DNA of 64,000 nt from G963422445 sp963422445 (GCA_963422445.2 OY729512.2:5146001-5210000); one strand, 5' to 3'; counted from the stretch's first letter, positions 26,654-36,501 are shown. The notes: generated by a model not told the origin, from the letters alone. Made by a program: numbers and translations.

Positions 26654-28348
26654 TCAGGATTTGCGTTCGGCGCCATATTGGCGCGTCAGATACGCCTCGC
26701 TGAACTTCCCGGAGATTCGGTCTTCGGTGACCGCAGACGGATCACGATCTCCGGGATCGCCATAGCCCCCTGCACCCGGCGTGTTGACGACGACGGCCTG
26801 ATGCGGATGCACCTCCATATCAGGCGGTTTGTGGGCAAGTTGCCGGGTCGTACCGTCCGAACTCTCCAGCCAGAAACTGCCGCTGGCGCCCGGCCGGCCT
26901 CCGAATATGCCCCAGGGCTGATTGCGGAAACGCTCCCCGACACCGTTGAAAATGCATGTATGACCAAGCGGGCGCACCACACGTTGCAATCCCATTCCGC
27001 CGCGATACTTCCCGGCACCGCCGGAATCGGGAATCAGGCCGTATCGTTCGACCAGCAGCGGATACTCCATCTCAATGGCTTCGACCGGCAGATTCGACGT
27101 GTTGGTAATATGGACCTGAACACCGTCCTTGCCATCGCGATCGTCACGACCACCAAAACCGCCGCCAAGCGTCTCGAGATAGACGTAAGGCTCGCCGGTA
27201 TCCGGGTCGGACCCGGCGAACACAGCCATCGAATTGGCACCGTTGGCAGCACCGACCGCGGCCTGCGGCAACGGACCGGCAAGGGCGCCAATGACGACAT
27301 CAATGATCCTTTGCGATGTGTGAGCCCGCGACGCCACCGAGGCCGGTGCGACACAACTGAGCATGGTTCCTTTCGGGGCCGTGACCTCGACCGCATCAAG
27401 GACACCCTGGTTGTTTGGAATCTCTGGATCCAGCATCGCCTTCAATGCGTAGCAGACCGCCGCCTTCGTACCGTGCAGCGGAATATTGATGTTGCCCGGA
27501 GTCTGCGGCGCCGTGCCGGTAAAATCGAACACCGCCCGGTTGTCTGATATTGTGGCGGTCAGATTGATCCGTACGTTGATCGCGTCCCGGCCGTCGTCAT
27601 CCATCACGTCCTCGAAGCGGTACACGCCATCGGCTATGCCGCCGATGGCATCCCGCATGCGCTGATGCGTTCGGCCGATGATCTCGTCGAACACCCGGGC
27701 GACGAGATCAGCCGAATTCTTCTTCGCGATGTCCTGCAGTCGGCGCTCGGCGAGGCGAAGCGCCGCGAACTGGGCGTTGTAATCACCGCGACGCTCGTCG
27801 CGAACGCGGACGTTAAGAAGCAGGATGTCGAACAGATCCTGATCGAGCTTTCCGCGCCGGAACAGCTTGATGACCGGAATGCGCAGGCCTTCCTGATAGA
27901 TCTCGCTCATACCGCCGGCCATCGATCCGGGCGACATGCCACCGATATCGGCGTGATGGGCGATGTTGCAAACGAATCCGAGAAGCATGCCGTCGACGAA
28001 GACGGGCCTCGCAAGACTGACGTCCGGCAAATGTGTTCCGCCACCCTCATGCGGATCATTGGCGGCGAAGATGTCGCCCTCCTCGATATCCTCCAGTTCG
28101 TACTTGCGAAGCAGGGCCTCCATCTGCCCGAGAACCGAGGCAATATGAACCGGAATACTGTTCGTCGCCTGGACGACGAGCCGGCCCTGCCGGTCGACGA
28201 TTGCACAGGAGTGGTCGTGACGTTCCTTGATGTTCGTCGAATAGGCACTCTTCATCAGCGCCACGAAGGCCTCGTCGGTTACCGACTGCAGCGCATTGGC
28301 GAGAATTTCCGTGGTTACCGGATCGGGGCTGTTGCCGTTTCTATTCAT
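26654..28348 (-). CDS. hyuB: Hydantoinase B / oxoprolinase family protein
   Basis: HyuB-type proteins form the second half of ATP-dependent N-methylhydantoinases, 5-oxoprolinases and acetone-carboxylase-like enzymes. The 564-aa product begins DPVTTEILANALQSVTDEAF and has the conserved ERHDHSCAIVDRQGRLV, NDPHEGGGTHLPD, NIAHHADIGGMSPGSM and the C-terminal EYPLLVERYGLIPDSGG. It overlaps the end of hyuA by 4 bp (ATGA), so the two are translationally coupled. Substrate cannot be told from sequence; an amidase sits upstream. Confidence 0.92.
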   Translation of the reverse strand: MNRNGNSPDPVTTEILANALQSVTDEAFVALMKSAYSTNIKERHDHSCAIVDRQGRLVVQATNSIPVHIASVLGQMEALLRKYELEDIEEGDIFAANDPHEGGGTHLPDVSLARPVFVDGMLLGFVCNIAHHADIGGMSPGSMAGGMSEIYQEGLRIPVIKLFRRGKLDQDLFDILLLNVRVRDERRGDYNAQFAALRLAERRLQDIAKKNSADLVARVFDEIIGRTHQRMRDAIGGIADGVYRFEDVMDDDGRDAINVRINLTATISDNRAVFDFTGTAPQTPGNINIPLHGTKAAVCYALKAMLDPEIPNNQGVLDAVEVTAPKGTMLSCVAPASVASRAHTSQRIIDVVIGALAGPLPQAAVGAANGANSMAVFAGSDPDTGEPYVYLETLGGGFGGRDDRDGKDGVQVHITNTSNLPVEAIEMEYPLLVERYGLIPDSGGAGKYRGGMGLQRVVRPLGHTCIFNGVGERFRNQPWGIFGGRPGASGSFWLESSDGTTRQLAHKPPDMEVHPHQAVVVNTPGAGGYGDPGDRDPSAVTEDRISGKFSEAYLTRQYGAERKS

Positions 28349-30402
28349 GGTCGAACTTCAATGATCAGGTTGCCGTAGGGGTCGACCCGCGCCGAGTCGC
28401 CTGGATGAATGACGGTCAGGGCATCGAGTTGCTCGATCACTGCCGGTCCACGCAGGACATTGCCGGATCCGAGATCAGCACGGTTGTAGACCGGTGTGTC
28501 ATCCGGCTGCTCCGGCCCGAACCAGACCGCGCGGCAGCCAGCCGGATCCGGGGATGCATCGACGCCGCCGGATGCCCCCGACGGCACGGCCGGCTGCACC
28601 CGGCCAACGGCCGAAACCCGGATATTCACGATCTCGATCGGGTCAGTCTCGGTGTAATGGCCATAGGTCTTTTCATGGAGCGCATAGAAACGCTGACGCA
28701 AGACATCGAGAGACGACATGTCCGGCGGATCGGCAGTACCGGCGATCTCGACCCAAGGCACTGTCAGTTCGAAATTCTGCCGGACATAACGCATGTCGAA
28801 GGCAACACGCAGAATTCGGTCTCGTGGTTCGATATTCTCGGCCTCGAACCAAGTCGCAGCGGCCTCCCGCAGCGACCCGAGATCGTCGGCGACGGACGCA
28901 AGCGCCCGATCATCATAGGGCAATCGCCGCGTCGCGACAAAATCTTCCTTGAGATCGGAGACGACGAGCCCCTGGGCACAAAGAATACCGGGTGCTGGCG
29001 GCACGATGATCTCACGCATATCCAGAGCGCAGGCGACATCGCCGGCATGCAGTGCCCCGGCCCCGCCATAAGCCATCAGGGAGAAGTCGCGCGGATCGTG
29101 GCCGCGTTCCACCGAGATCGTCCGCACTGCGCGAACCATGTTCGCTACCACGATGCCGACGATCCCGTGGGCCGTGCGTTCGATCGAAAACCCGAGCCGC
29201 TTGGCTGCCGGAGCGAGCGCGGCATGCGCCTGCTCACGATCGAGCGGCATCGCTCCGCCAATCAGCGACTGGGGAAGACGGCCGAGCATCAGATTGGCGT
29301 CGGATACCGTCGGCTCGATCCCGCCACGGCCATAGCAGGCCGGGCCAGGATCCGCGCCGGCACTCGCCGGCCCGACCTTCATCAAGCCATCGCGGTCGAA
29401 CCAGGCGATCGAACCGCCACCAGCGCCGATCGTATGAATATCGATCATCGGCAAGCGGATCGGAAACCCGGCAACACTGCGGTTGTAGCCGATCCCGGCT
29501 TCATGATTCCGGATCAGGGCGACATCGGCGCTTGTGCCCCCCATATCGAGGGTGATGACATCGGGCCTGCCGGCGAGGCGTGCCTGATGGATAGCGCCAA
29601 CCGTGCCCGCGGCCGGACCCGACAAGGCCGTCCGGATCGGCATGTCACCGGCTCGCTCGACCGACATCAAACCGCCGCTCGACTGGTTGATCCCGAGCCG
29701 GGCTCCTGGCGCAATTGCACTGAACCGGGTTCCGAGCGCGGAAACGTAACGGCCGATTCCCGGCTGCAGATAAGCATTGAGCAAGGTCGTCGAGAATCGC
29801 TCGTATTCACGGAATTCCGGCTGCACTCGGGACGAAAGAGACACGCTGAGGTCCGGACACCGCTTGGCCAGCGCAGCGCCGATCCGAGCTTCGTGCTCCG
29901 GCGCGAGAAACGAAAACAGCAAGCAGACCGCACAAGCTTCGGCATCAGTCCCAGAAATCTCCGCCACCACCCATTCGATCGCCTCATCGGTCATCGGCTT
30001 GATTACCTGACCCTTGCCGCCGATCCGTTCTGCAACCTCGAACCGCATCTGCCGCGGCGCCAGCGGTGGCGGGTGATCCGCCTTCAGATCATACATTTTC
30101 GGGCGGATCTGACGTCCTATTTCCAGAAGATCGCGAAAGCCCTCCGTCGTGATGACAGCCACCCGTGCGCCCTTGCGCTGGATCAGGGTATTGGTCGCCA
30201 CGGTGGTGCCATGCGCCAGCCTGGCGATATTATCGGGTGCGATCCCCGCGTTGTTCATCAAAGCGGCAAGACCATCGAGGATCGCGTGCGATGGGTCGTC
30301 CGGAGTCGACGGCGTCTTGTACAGTTGAACCTTGCCAGTGACCGTATCAAGCCCGTGAAAATCGGTGAAGGTGCCGCCGACATCGACGCCAATGAACCAC
30401 AT
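28345..30402 (-). CDS. hyuA: Hydantoinase A / oxoprolinase family protein
   Basis: The ATP-binding subunit of the hydantoinase/oxoprolinase pair. The 685-aa protein has the N-terminal acetate-kinase/sugar-kinase-like motif GVDVGGTFTDF, HGTTVATNTLIQRKGARVA, EFREYERFSTTLLNAYLQP, and in the centre LDMGGTSADVALI and HTIGAGGGSIAWFD with GPASAGADPGPACYGRGG. The C-terminal domain ends with RGPAVIEQLDALTVIHPG. Length and motif order fit the complete family. It lies 42 bp after the amidase gene, making an atzG-like/amidase/hyuA/hyuB operon. Confidence 0.93.
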   Translation of the reverse strand: MWFIGVDVGGTFTDFHGLDTVTGKVQLYKTPSTPDDPSHAILDGLAALMNNAGIAPDNIARLAHGTTVATNTLIQRKGARVAVITTEGFRDLLEIGRQIRPKMYDLKADHPPPLAPRQMRFEVAERIGGKGQVIKPMTDEAIEWVVAEISGTDAEACAVCLLFSFLAPEHEARIGAALAKRCPDLSVSLSSRVQPEFREYERFSTTLLNAYLQPGIGRYVSALGTRFSAIAPGARLGINQSSGGLMSVERAGDMPIRTALSGPAAGTVGAIHQARLAGRPDVITLDMGGTSADVALIRNHEAGIGYNRSVAGFPIRLPMIDIHTIGAGGGSIAWFDRDGLMKVGPASAGADPGPACYGRGGIEPTVSDANLMLGRLPQSLIGGAMPLDREQAHAALAPAAKRLGFSIERTAHGIVGIVVANMVRAVRTISVERGHDPRDFSLMAYGGAGALHAGDVACALDMREIIVPPAPGILCAQGLVVSDLKEDFVATRRLPYDDRALASVADDLGSLREAAATWFEAENIEPRDRILRVAFDMRYVRQNFELTVPWVEIAGTADPPDMSSLDVLRQRFYALHEKTYGHYTETDPIEIVNIRVSAVGRVQPAVPSGASGGVDASPDPAGCRAVWFGPEQPDDTPVYNRADLGSGNVLRGPAVIEQLDALTVIHPGDSARVDPYGNLIIEVRP

Positions 30403-30444
30403 ACCGTAATCCTCGATCCCGTTTCTTCCAAAAAGTGCCCAACG

Positions 30445-31866
30445 TCATGCAACCGGCGGGATGGCGGCGGTCTGTTCAAGATCCGGATGACGGGCCGTCC
30501 AGCCGGCCACTGCGTCATAGGCCGCGGCAATGCGATAGGCCATCACTTCATCGAACGGGGCTGTGACGATCTGCATCGAGAGCGGCAAACCGGATGCGCT
30601 GAAACCGGTCGGTACCGCGAGCGCCGGATTGCCGGTGACATTAAACGGAGTCCGGGCCTGTCGCGGGTAGTGCCGTTCTCCCGCCTCGAAATCCTCGATC
30701 AGGAATGCCGGTTCCATATTGTTGATCGTCACGACAACATCGAGATCGTCAAACACGCGATTGAATTCGGCCGCATAACGCGCCCGGGTCCGTGTCGCCT
30801 GGACGTAATCGACGCCGCTGAACGCGGTCCCCGGCAACAACCGCGTCAGCAGCGACTCCCCGTAATCCGCGGTCCGCTCGATCAGCCATTTTTCATGGAT
30901 GGCACAGGCTTCGCAAAGCAGGATGATCCGGTTGCACGCGGCATAGGCCGAAAGCGGCCGTGTTTCGAGTTCGGAGATTTGGGCGCCGAGACCGCCAAGA
31001 ACTCCAAGCGCGGTTTCGAGCGCCGCCGCCATTTCCGGGCTCGCCTCGAGATCACGGGTATAGAAATGCCGGATCACACCGATCTTGAGGCCCTTGAGGT
31101 CGGCGCCGATACCGATCGCAAAATCCGGCACCGGCTTGTTGGCGCTACCCGGATCCAGCGGGTCATGTCCGGCAATCACCCGCAAGGTCAACGCATTGTC
31201 GGCAACGCTCCGGGTCAGAGGACCGACATGGTCGAGCGAGAAAGATAGCGGAACGACGCCGCGGCGGCTGACCCGGCCATATGTCGCCTTCATGCCGAGC
31301 AAACCATTCATCGAAGCCGGATTGCGCACCGAACCGCCGGTGTCGGAGCCAAGCGCGACAGGAACAAAACCGGCTGCCACGGCCGCGCCCGAACCGCTCG
31401 ATGAGCCACCGGGCGAGTAATCCCGGCCCCAGGCGTTGCGGGCCGGCGGCCATGGCAGGTCGAAGGACGGTCCGCCGAGCGCGAACTCATGGGTCGACAG
31501 TTTGCCGAACAGTATTCCGCCGGCGGCGCGCAATCTTGCAGTCACCGGCGCGTCCGCATCCGCGATATTGTCGGAAAGCAAACGGGAATGCGCTGTCGTC
31601 GGCCAATCCTCGGCGTCGATTATGTCCTTGAGCGCAAACGGCACGCCGTGCAGGGGGCCGAGGGCATCGCCGCGCATCACCGCAGATTCGGCAGCCCGCG
31701 CCTCGGCCATGGCCTGTTCCGGCCGCAAGGTCAGAAACGCGTTCAGGCCATTGTCATGACTCTCGATACGGTCGAGCAGCGCGGCGACATATTCGACGGG
31801 TGAGAGCTGTTTTCTGGCGATCCGGTCTGCTGCTTCGACGGCCTCGAGCCAGTGCAATTGGGTCAT
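30445..31866 (-). CDS. Amidase signature family enzyme
   Basis: The 473-aa protein is an amidase-signature hydrolase with the Ser-cisSer-Lys triad: lysine in GVPFALKDI, the glycine/serine-rich block YSPGGSSSGSGAAVAAG and the nucleophile loop LGSDTGGSVRNPA. It is related to GatA and to AtzE-type amidases but, without GatB/C nearby, is catabolic rather than a tRNA amidotransferase. It overlaps the small upstream gene by 4 bp. With HyuA/HyuB downstream it probably hydrolyses a carbamoyl or amide intermediate. Confidence 0.92.
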   Translation of the reverse strand: MTQLHWLEAVEAADRIARKQLSPVEYVAALLDRIESHDNGLNAFLTLRPEQAMAEARAAESAVMRGDALGPLHGVPFALKDIIDAEDWPTTAHSRLLSDNIADADAPVTARLRAAGGILFGKLSTHEFALGGPSFDLPWPPARNAWGRDYSPGGSSSGSGAAVAAGFVPVALGSDTGGSVRNPASMNGLLGMKATYGRVSRRGVVPLSFSLDHVGPLTRSVADNALTLRVIAGHDPLDPGSANKPVPDFAIGIGADLKGLKIGVIRHFYTRDLEASPEMAAALETALGVLGGLGAQISELETRPLSAYAACNRIILLCEACAIHEKWLIERTADYGESLLTRLLPGTAFSGVDYVQATRTRARYAAEFNRVFDDLDVVVTINNMEPAFLIEDFEAGERHYPRQARTPFNVTGNPALAVPTGFSASGLPLSMQIVTAPFDEVMAYRIAAAYDAVAGWTARHPDLEQTAAIPPVA

Positions 31867-32048
31867 TGATCCGACACCTGCATGGCCGGGCGAAACACAT
31901 GCGCGGGCTCCTGGGCCCAGTGATTGTCACGGTCCAGGCGGGCAACGGCATCACGCGCCCTTGCGCCGGCCAGTTCAGCGCGCTCCGGTCCGACAGCATC
32001 GGCAACCGGTTCCGGCAGGTCATATGACGGAGTCCGGATTTTCATCAT
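31863..32048 (-). CDS. AtzG-like small amidase partner
   Basis: A 61-aa protein starting MMKIRTPSYDLPEPVAD and ending near AQEPAHVFRPAMQVSDQ. The C-terminal EPAHVFRP is like the end of AtzG/DUF4089 proteins, small GatC-like subunits that accompany AtzE-type amidases. Its stop overlaps the amidase start as ATGA, which supports a functional pair. Longer in-frame starts exist but overlap the divergent gamma-glutamyltransferase promoter. The family assignment rests on a short match. Confidence 0.5.
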   Translation of the reverse strand: MMKIRTPSYDLPEPVADAVGPERAELAGARARDAVARLDRDNHWAQEPAHVFRPAMQVSDQ

Positions 32049-32136
32049 CGTCATCTCCGAGTCGCATGGCAGCGCCAACCATGGCATGATGCCGGACCAA
32101 GGTCCATACGAGATCCAGGATATCAGCGAGGCGATC

Positions 32137-33816
32137 ATGAGCAGGTACCGAGCGACAACCCACGGTCACACCCATATGGTTGCGGCAGGTCATCCGGCTG
32201 CGGCGCAGGCCGGGCTATCGATCCTCGAAGCAGGTGGCAACGCCGCCGATGCGGCGGTTGCGAGCGCTCTCACTCTGGGAGTCGTGCAAAGCGATCTCGT
32301 GAACTTCGGCGGCGTCGCACCGATCATGATCCGGAGCCCCGTCACCGGTTCCGTAGTCACCGTGAGCGGGGTTGGCCGTTGGCCTCGAGCCGCCGACATC
32401 GGATATCTGATCCGGGCGCACGCCGGTCATGTTCCAGAGGGGATTCTGCGGACTGTGGTTCCGGCGGCGCCCGATGCGTTTCTCACAACCCTTGAACAGT
32501 TCGGGACGATGAAATTCTGCGAGGTCGCGCAGGGCGCGATCACGGCCGCACGCGACGGTTTTGTCATGCATGAGTTGATGGCGCAGACGATTGCCGAAAG
32601 CGAGGCTGATTATCGGCGCTGGCCATCAACCCGGGCGGTCTACCTGCCGAATGACCGACCCCCACGGGTTGGTGATGTCTTTGTGCAGTCCGATCTCGCG
32701 AAGGCGCTCCAGTATATGGCGGATCAGGAAACCGCTTCGGGCGGTAGCCGGCTTGCCGGGCTGCAGGCGGCGCGCGATGCGTTCTACCGGGGGGACATCG
32801 CGCAGGCAATTGCCAATTACCACCAGTCACACGGTGGCTGGATCACGCTTGAGGACCTTGATGAATTCCGGGTCGGGGTCGAGCCGCCGGTCACCGTCAG
32901 GCACCGCGGTGTCATTCTGCATACCTGCGGGGCGTGGTGTCAGGGCCCGAGCATGGCCCAGATGTGGTCGTTTCTCGACGACACTGACCTGCTGGCGCTC
33001 GGCCACAACTCGCCGGACTACATTCACCATCTGACGGAAGTTATCAAACTGGTCTTTGCCGATCGGGAGTTGCATATCGGCGATCCGGAGTTTGTCGATG
33101 TGCCCCTAGCACGGCTGCTGTCGCGTGACCACGCGGCCGCGTGCCTTGCGCTGATAAAGCCGGACCGGATCCTCCGGGGCGCCGACCTCTGGAACGGCTC
33201 CGCCGACTCACAACTGGCTCAGGCGTCAGGTCAGGACACATCCTACACCTGCGCGATCGACCGGGACGGCCTCGCCGTCTCGATCACGCCAAGCGACGGT
33301 ACGTCCAGTACCCCGGTCATTCCCGGATGGGGTCTGATTGCGTCAATGCGCGGCTCCCAGTCCTGGGCGGTTCGCGGCCATCCGTCGTCTGTCGAGCCCT
33401 GGAAACGGCCGCGGTTGACACCAAATCCGGCGATTGCCGAGACCGATGATGGGTGCGTCATCCCGTTCGGGACGCCTGGTGCCGATGTGCAGTGTCAGGC
33501 CATGCTCCAGGTCCTGCTCAACATCACGACCTTCGGCATGGCGCCGCAGGAGGCCGTCGAGGCACCGAGATTTGCCAGCTACAGCTATCCTGAAAGCTTC
33601 GAACCGCATGAGGCTCTGCCCGATGTCCTGCGGATCGAGAGCCGGGTCGACGGAGCGACCGCCACCGCGCTGCGCAATAAGGGTCACGATGTCCAGGATT
33701 GGCCGGATCTGATCTGGAAGGCGGGCGCAGTCTGCGCGATCGTCCATGATCCCGACAAGCCGCTGTTGTCCGGTGCCGCCGACCCGCGCCGACCTTGTCT
33801 GGCGCTCGGCAGATAG
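32137..33816 (+). CDS. Gamma-glutamyltransferase family protein
   Basis: A 559-aa Ntn-hydrolase that would self-cleave at the threonine in GQDTSYTCAIDRDGLAVSITPSDG. Other family motifs are the N-terminal LEAGGNAADAAVASALTLGVV, AADIGYLIRAHAG and the C-terminal GTPGADVQCQAMLQVLLN. There is no signal peptide, so it is probably cytoplasmic, unlike the periplasmic glutathione-degrading enzyme; such forms often act on other gamma-glutamyl or N-acyl amides. It is divergent from the amidase/hydantoinase operon, with 88 bp between starts, and likely works in the same catabolic theme. Confidence 0.88.
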   Translation: MSRYRATTHGHTHMVAAGHPAAAQAGLSILEAGGNAADAAVASALTLGVVQSDLVNFGGVAPIMIRSPVTGSVVTVSGVGRWPRAADIGYLIRAHAGHVPEGILRTVVPAAPDAFLTTLEQFGTMKFCEVAQGAITAARDGFVMHELMAQTIAESEADYRRWPSTRAVYLPNDRPPRVGDVFVQSDLAKALQYMADQETASGGSRLAGLQAARDAFYRGDIAQAIANYHQSHGGWITLEDLDEFRVGVEPPVTVRHRGVILHTCGAWCQGPSMAQMWSFLDDTDLLALGHNSPDYIHHLTEVIKLVFADRELHIGDPEFVDVPLARLLSRDHAAACLALIKPDRILRGADLWNGSADSQLAQASGQDTSYTCAIDRDGLAVSITPSDGTSSTPVIPGWGLIASMRGSQSWAVRGHPSSVEPWKRPRLTPNPAIAETDDGCVIPFGTPGADVQCQAMLQVLLNITTFGMAPQEAVEAPRFASYSYPESFEPHEALPDVLRIESRVDGATATALRNKGHDVQDWPDLIWKAGAVCAIVHDPDKPLLSGAADPRRPCLALGR

Positions 33817-33866
33817 ACCGCGCTGCCCGGCCCGAGGCCGCTACCTGCTCCGGAAATACAGAGGGC

Positions 33867-33942
33867 TGGTGCCGCAGGAGGGACTTGAACCCCCGGCCCA
33901 CGCATTACGAATGCGTTGCTCTACCAGCTGAGCTACTGCGGC
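33867..33942 (-). tRNA. tRNA-Thr (anticodon CGT)
   Basis: The minus strand reads GCCGCAGTAGCTCAGCTGGT at the 5' end, has the anticodon loop TTCGTAA between GCATT and AATGC stems, a T-arm with GGTTCAA, and closes the acceptor stem CTGCGGC followed by an encoded ACCA. All four arms pair. Anticodon CGT decodes the threonine codon ACG. It follows the gamma-glutamyltransferase gene on the opposite strand. Confidence 0.96.
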
Positions 33943-34089
33943 CTCATTTTCGCCGCCTGTCTATGGGATCAGACGGCGAGGCGCAAGCGGGAAATACGGC
34001 AATGGTCCCGGCTTGCAGGGTGATCGTGTCTTTACCGCAACCCGCATGACGGTCTATATTCGGGCGATCAGCCAGATCGGTACCTGCGG

Positions 34090-34527
34090 ATGGCAGAGTT
34101 AAAATCCCGGATCGCACAGCTTTGTATCGAAAAGGGGCTTCTGATGACCGAGCCCCGTCGTGTCATTGCCCATGTGCTCTCCGAGTCCAACGACCACCCC
34201 GATGTCGAGGCCCTGCATGCCAGGGTACGCGATCTCGATCCGACGATTTCGATCGCGACGGTGTATCGCACCATGAAACGCTTCGAGGAAGCGAATATCG
34301 TCACCAAGCGAGATTTTGGCGACGGACGGGCCCGATATGAGGAAACCCAGGGCGATCAGGGCCACCATCATCACATGATCAACGTGAAGACCGGTGAGGT
34401 GACCGAATTTTACAATGAAGAACTTGAGCAGTTGAAGATCAGGATTGCCCGGGAGATGGGGTTCCGGCTGGTCGACCATCACCTGGAAATGTTTGTCGTC
34501 CCTTTGCAAGACGATGAGTTGCACTGA
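34090..34527 (+). CDS. fur: Fur-family transcriptional regulator (Fur/Mur type)
   Basis: A 145-aa metalloregulator with the winged-helix domain (TEPRRVIAHVLSE, HPDVEALHARV, STVYRTMKRF-like ATVYRTMKRFEEANI) and the metal-binding region GHHHHMINVKTGEVTEF followed by the conserved dimerisation tail LVDHHLEMFVVPL. The double Cys motifs of zinc-structural Fur are absent, as in alphaproteobacterial Fur/Mur proteins that sense manganese or iron. The product probably represses metal uptake genes in response to Fe or Mn. No neighbouring target can be assigned. Confidence 0.9.
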   Translation: MAELKSRIAQLCIEKGLLMTEPRRVIAHVLSESNDHPDVEALHARVRDLDPTISIATVYRTMKRFEEANIVTKRDFGDGRARYEETQGDQGHHHHMINVKTGEVTEFYNEELEQLKIRIAREMGFRLVDHHLEMFVVPLQDDELH

Positions 34528-35015
34528 CCGTTTGCCGGGGTCTCGTGTTTCCGAAGGTGCTCGATATCAGCATTACCGCTCAGGGGCCGTTCAGGGGCCA
34601 CTGTTTCATCTCCTGCAAACCGCAGGTCCAAATCCCGCCCTGCAACCACGCCTCCTACCAGAAACATTCATGTTTTCCGGGGGTGTTGCATTGTCGTTTC
34701 GATACCGGCGACTGATCCGACGTCACGAACAGAACGTTTGGTTTCCAAGCCCACACAGGTTCAACACACGTCATCTGACTCATTTATCTGTAACCACTGA
34801 AAGATTGCCCGGTGATCTCTGGAGTCATCGCATGATTGCGCGTGACGCAGGCTCCAGCGCCGAACTTTTAGTTGGCACGGCATCGTCGCTGCCTGCTTTA
34901 GTCGGACAGCCGAGATAAACACCAGCAATGTCTTCATTACAGGAATTCGCGGCCATGCTGTACTGACTCCCCCTAAACACACGACTGTCCGGTTTGCGAT
35001 AGTAGAAAACTTGCA
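34528..35015. other. Intergenic region after fur, up to an IS
   Basis: No gene is recognised in these 488 bp. A minus-strand frame around 34825-35015 stays open into the insertion sequence end, so a small gene may have been cut by the insertion, but nothing identifies it. Confidence 0.4.
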
Positions 35016-36501
35016 TGTTGAGCTTCTTGCAAAATTGCCGGCCCGACCGGTTTTTGCCTTGTCGAGGCTGATTTTGTTGTCGAGGGCCTGGGTTTCGGGG
35101 CCGCCTGGTGGTATGTTGTGTTTACACAATGACAAGATACCGAGGTGGTGACCCCGATGACCCTTGGCTCGACCCTATCCGATCTCTGGCAACGATTTCA
35201 AGGGGACCTTTTCCCTGCGTTGGCCGAGGCGGTCGGTCCTCTCCTCGAGACGCACAAGCGCTTCGTGACAGCTCTCGATCTCGTCAAGGTGGAGGGCTTC
35301 GTCGATGAGGTGTGGACCGGTCCGGGTCGGCCCCGGGAGGATCGCCGGGCGCTGGCCCGTGGCGTCATCGCCAAGGCGGTATGGGATCTGCCGACGACCC
35401 GCCACCTGATCGACAGGCTCAAGGTGGACCCGACGTTGCGCCGACTGTGCGGCTGGTCGCGTGTCGCGAAGATCCCGAGTGAAGCGACGTTTTCGCGGGC
35501 GTTTGCCGAATGGTCGCAGTCCCGTCTTCCGGAGAGGATGCACGCGGCTCTGGTTGCAGAGACACTGGGCGATGCGCTCATCGGCCACGTGTCGCGGGAC
35601 CCGACGGCCATCGAGGCCCGGGAGACGCCGGCCCCGAAGCCGAAGGCCAGGACGCCGAACCGCAAGGGCGCGGAGAGGACGAAGGAGCCTGGGCGTCTCG
35701 AACGGCAAGCGAACGGGATGGATGTCGATGAGAGGCTCGACGCGCTGCCGAAGGTCTGTGATCACGGGGCAAAGAAGAATGCCAAGGGGGTCCTGGAGGC
35801 TTGGCGCGGTTACAAGCTGCCTATCGACACAGCAGACTGCGGGGTGCCGCTGAGTACCGTCCTCACCTCGGCATCCGTCCATGACAGCCAGGTCGCGATC
35901 CCGCTGGCGATGATGACCGCCGGGCGTGTGACCAATCTCTACGATCTCATGGACGCGGCCTATGATGCCAGGGAGATCTACCAGATGAGCGAACGGCTTG
36001 GCCATGTGCCGATCATCGATGTCAATCCGCGCCGGGACAAGGACCTCAAGGAGGAGCGAGACCGGGAGGCCCGGGCCCGGCGTGCAATAGGCCATGTCGA
36101 TCCCGAGACCGTGCGGTTCCGGATCCGGTCCGGTGTCGAGAGGACCAACGCCCGCCTCAAGGATGAGTTTGGCGGGCGCCATGTCCGCGTCCGTGGACAT
36201 TCCAGGGTCGCCTGCCATCTCATGGTCGGCATCCTGGCCCTGGCGGCTGACCCGTTGATACGTCTCGCCGTCCCATAGCGCGGCTCCGACAACGCATGCC
36301 GACCCTTCGCGGCCCTCTCGAAGAGAGTGGCCCGGAGAGGCGTGTCCCGATGTCTGCAAAGGTCCCTGTTTGGTCTCATCATCTCTGATGAGACACCGCG
36401 AATCCATGGATTCCGACCTCCAGGTGCAGAGGTGACCAGGATCAACCGACCGATCCGGGCTCATCGGACCCTGGGGCAGGAATTTGCAAGAGGTTCCAAC
36501 A
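35016..36501 (+). mobile_element. Insertion sequence with DDE_Tnp_1-type transposase
   Basis: Imperfect terminal inverted repeats are visible: the left end reads TGTTGAGCTTCTTGCAAAAT and the right end, complementary, TGTTGGAACCTCTTGCAAAT, which align with one gap. They enclose one intact transposase gene. No clear target duplication is seen, so the outer limits are accurate to a few bases only. IS4/IS5-superfamily by transposase type. Confidence 0.7.
35157..36278 (+). CDS. DDE-type transposase (IS4/IS5 superfamily)
   Basis: The 373-aa protein has an N-terminal DUF772-like domain (LARGVIAKAVWDLPTTRHLIDRL) and a split DDE domain: DPTAIEARETP with the first aspartate, LYDLMDAAYDAREIY with the second, and SGVERTNARLKDEFGGRHVRVRG with the glutamate. 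Between them lies a basic insert (PKPKARTPNRKG). The ATG at 35157 is chosen over GTG codons at 35145 and 35148. The frame is intact. Confidence 0.85.
   Translation: MTLGSTLSDLWQRFQGDLFPALAEAVGPLLETHKRFVTALDLVKVEGFVDEVWTGPGRPREDRRALARGVIAKAVWDLPTTRHLIDRLKVDPTLRRLCGWSRVAKIPSEATFSRAFAEWSQSRLPERMHAALVAETLGDALIGHVSRDPTAIEARETPAPKPKARTPNRKGAERTKEPGRLERQANGMDVDERLDALPKVCDHGAKKNAKGVLEAWRGYKLPIDTADCGVPLSTVLTSASVHDSQVAIPLAMMTAGRVTNLYDLMDAAYDAREIYQMSERLGHVPIIDVNPRRDKDLKEERDREARARRAIGHVDPETVRFRIRSGVERTNARLKDEFGGRHVRVRGHSRVACHLMVGILALAADPLIRLAVP

Noticed and set aside
28405..31248. Very long plus-strand open frame (over 900 codons) opposite hyuA and the amidase
   Set aside because: It is antisense to two well-supported genes; its composition is that of reverse-complement GC-rich coding DNA.
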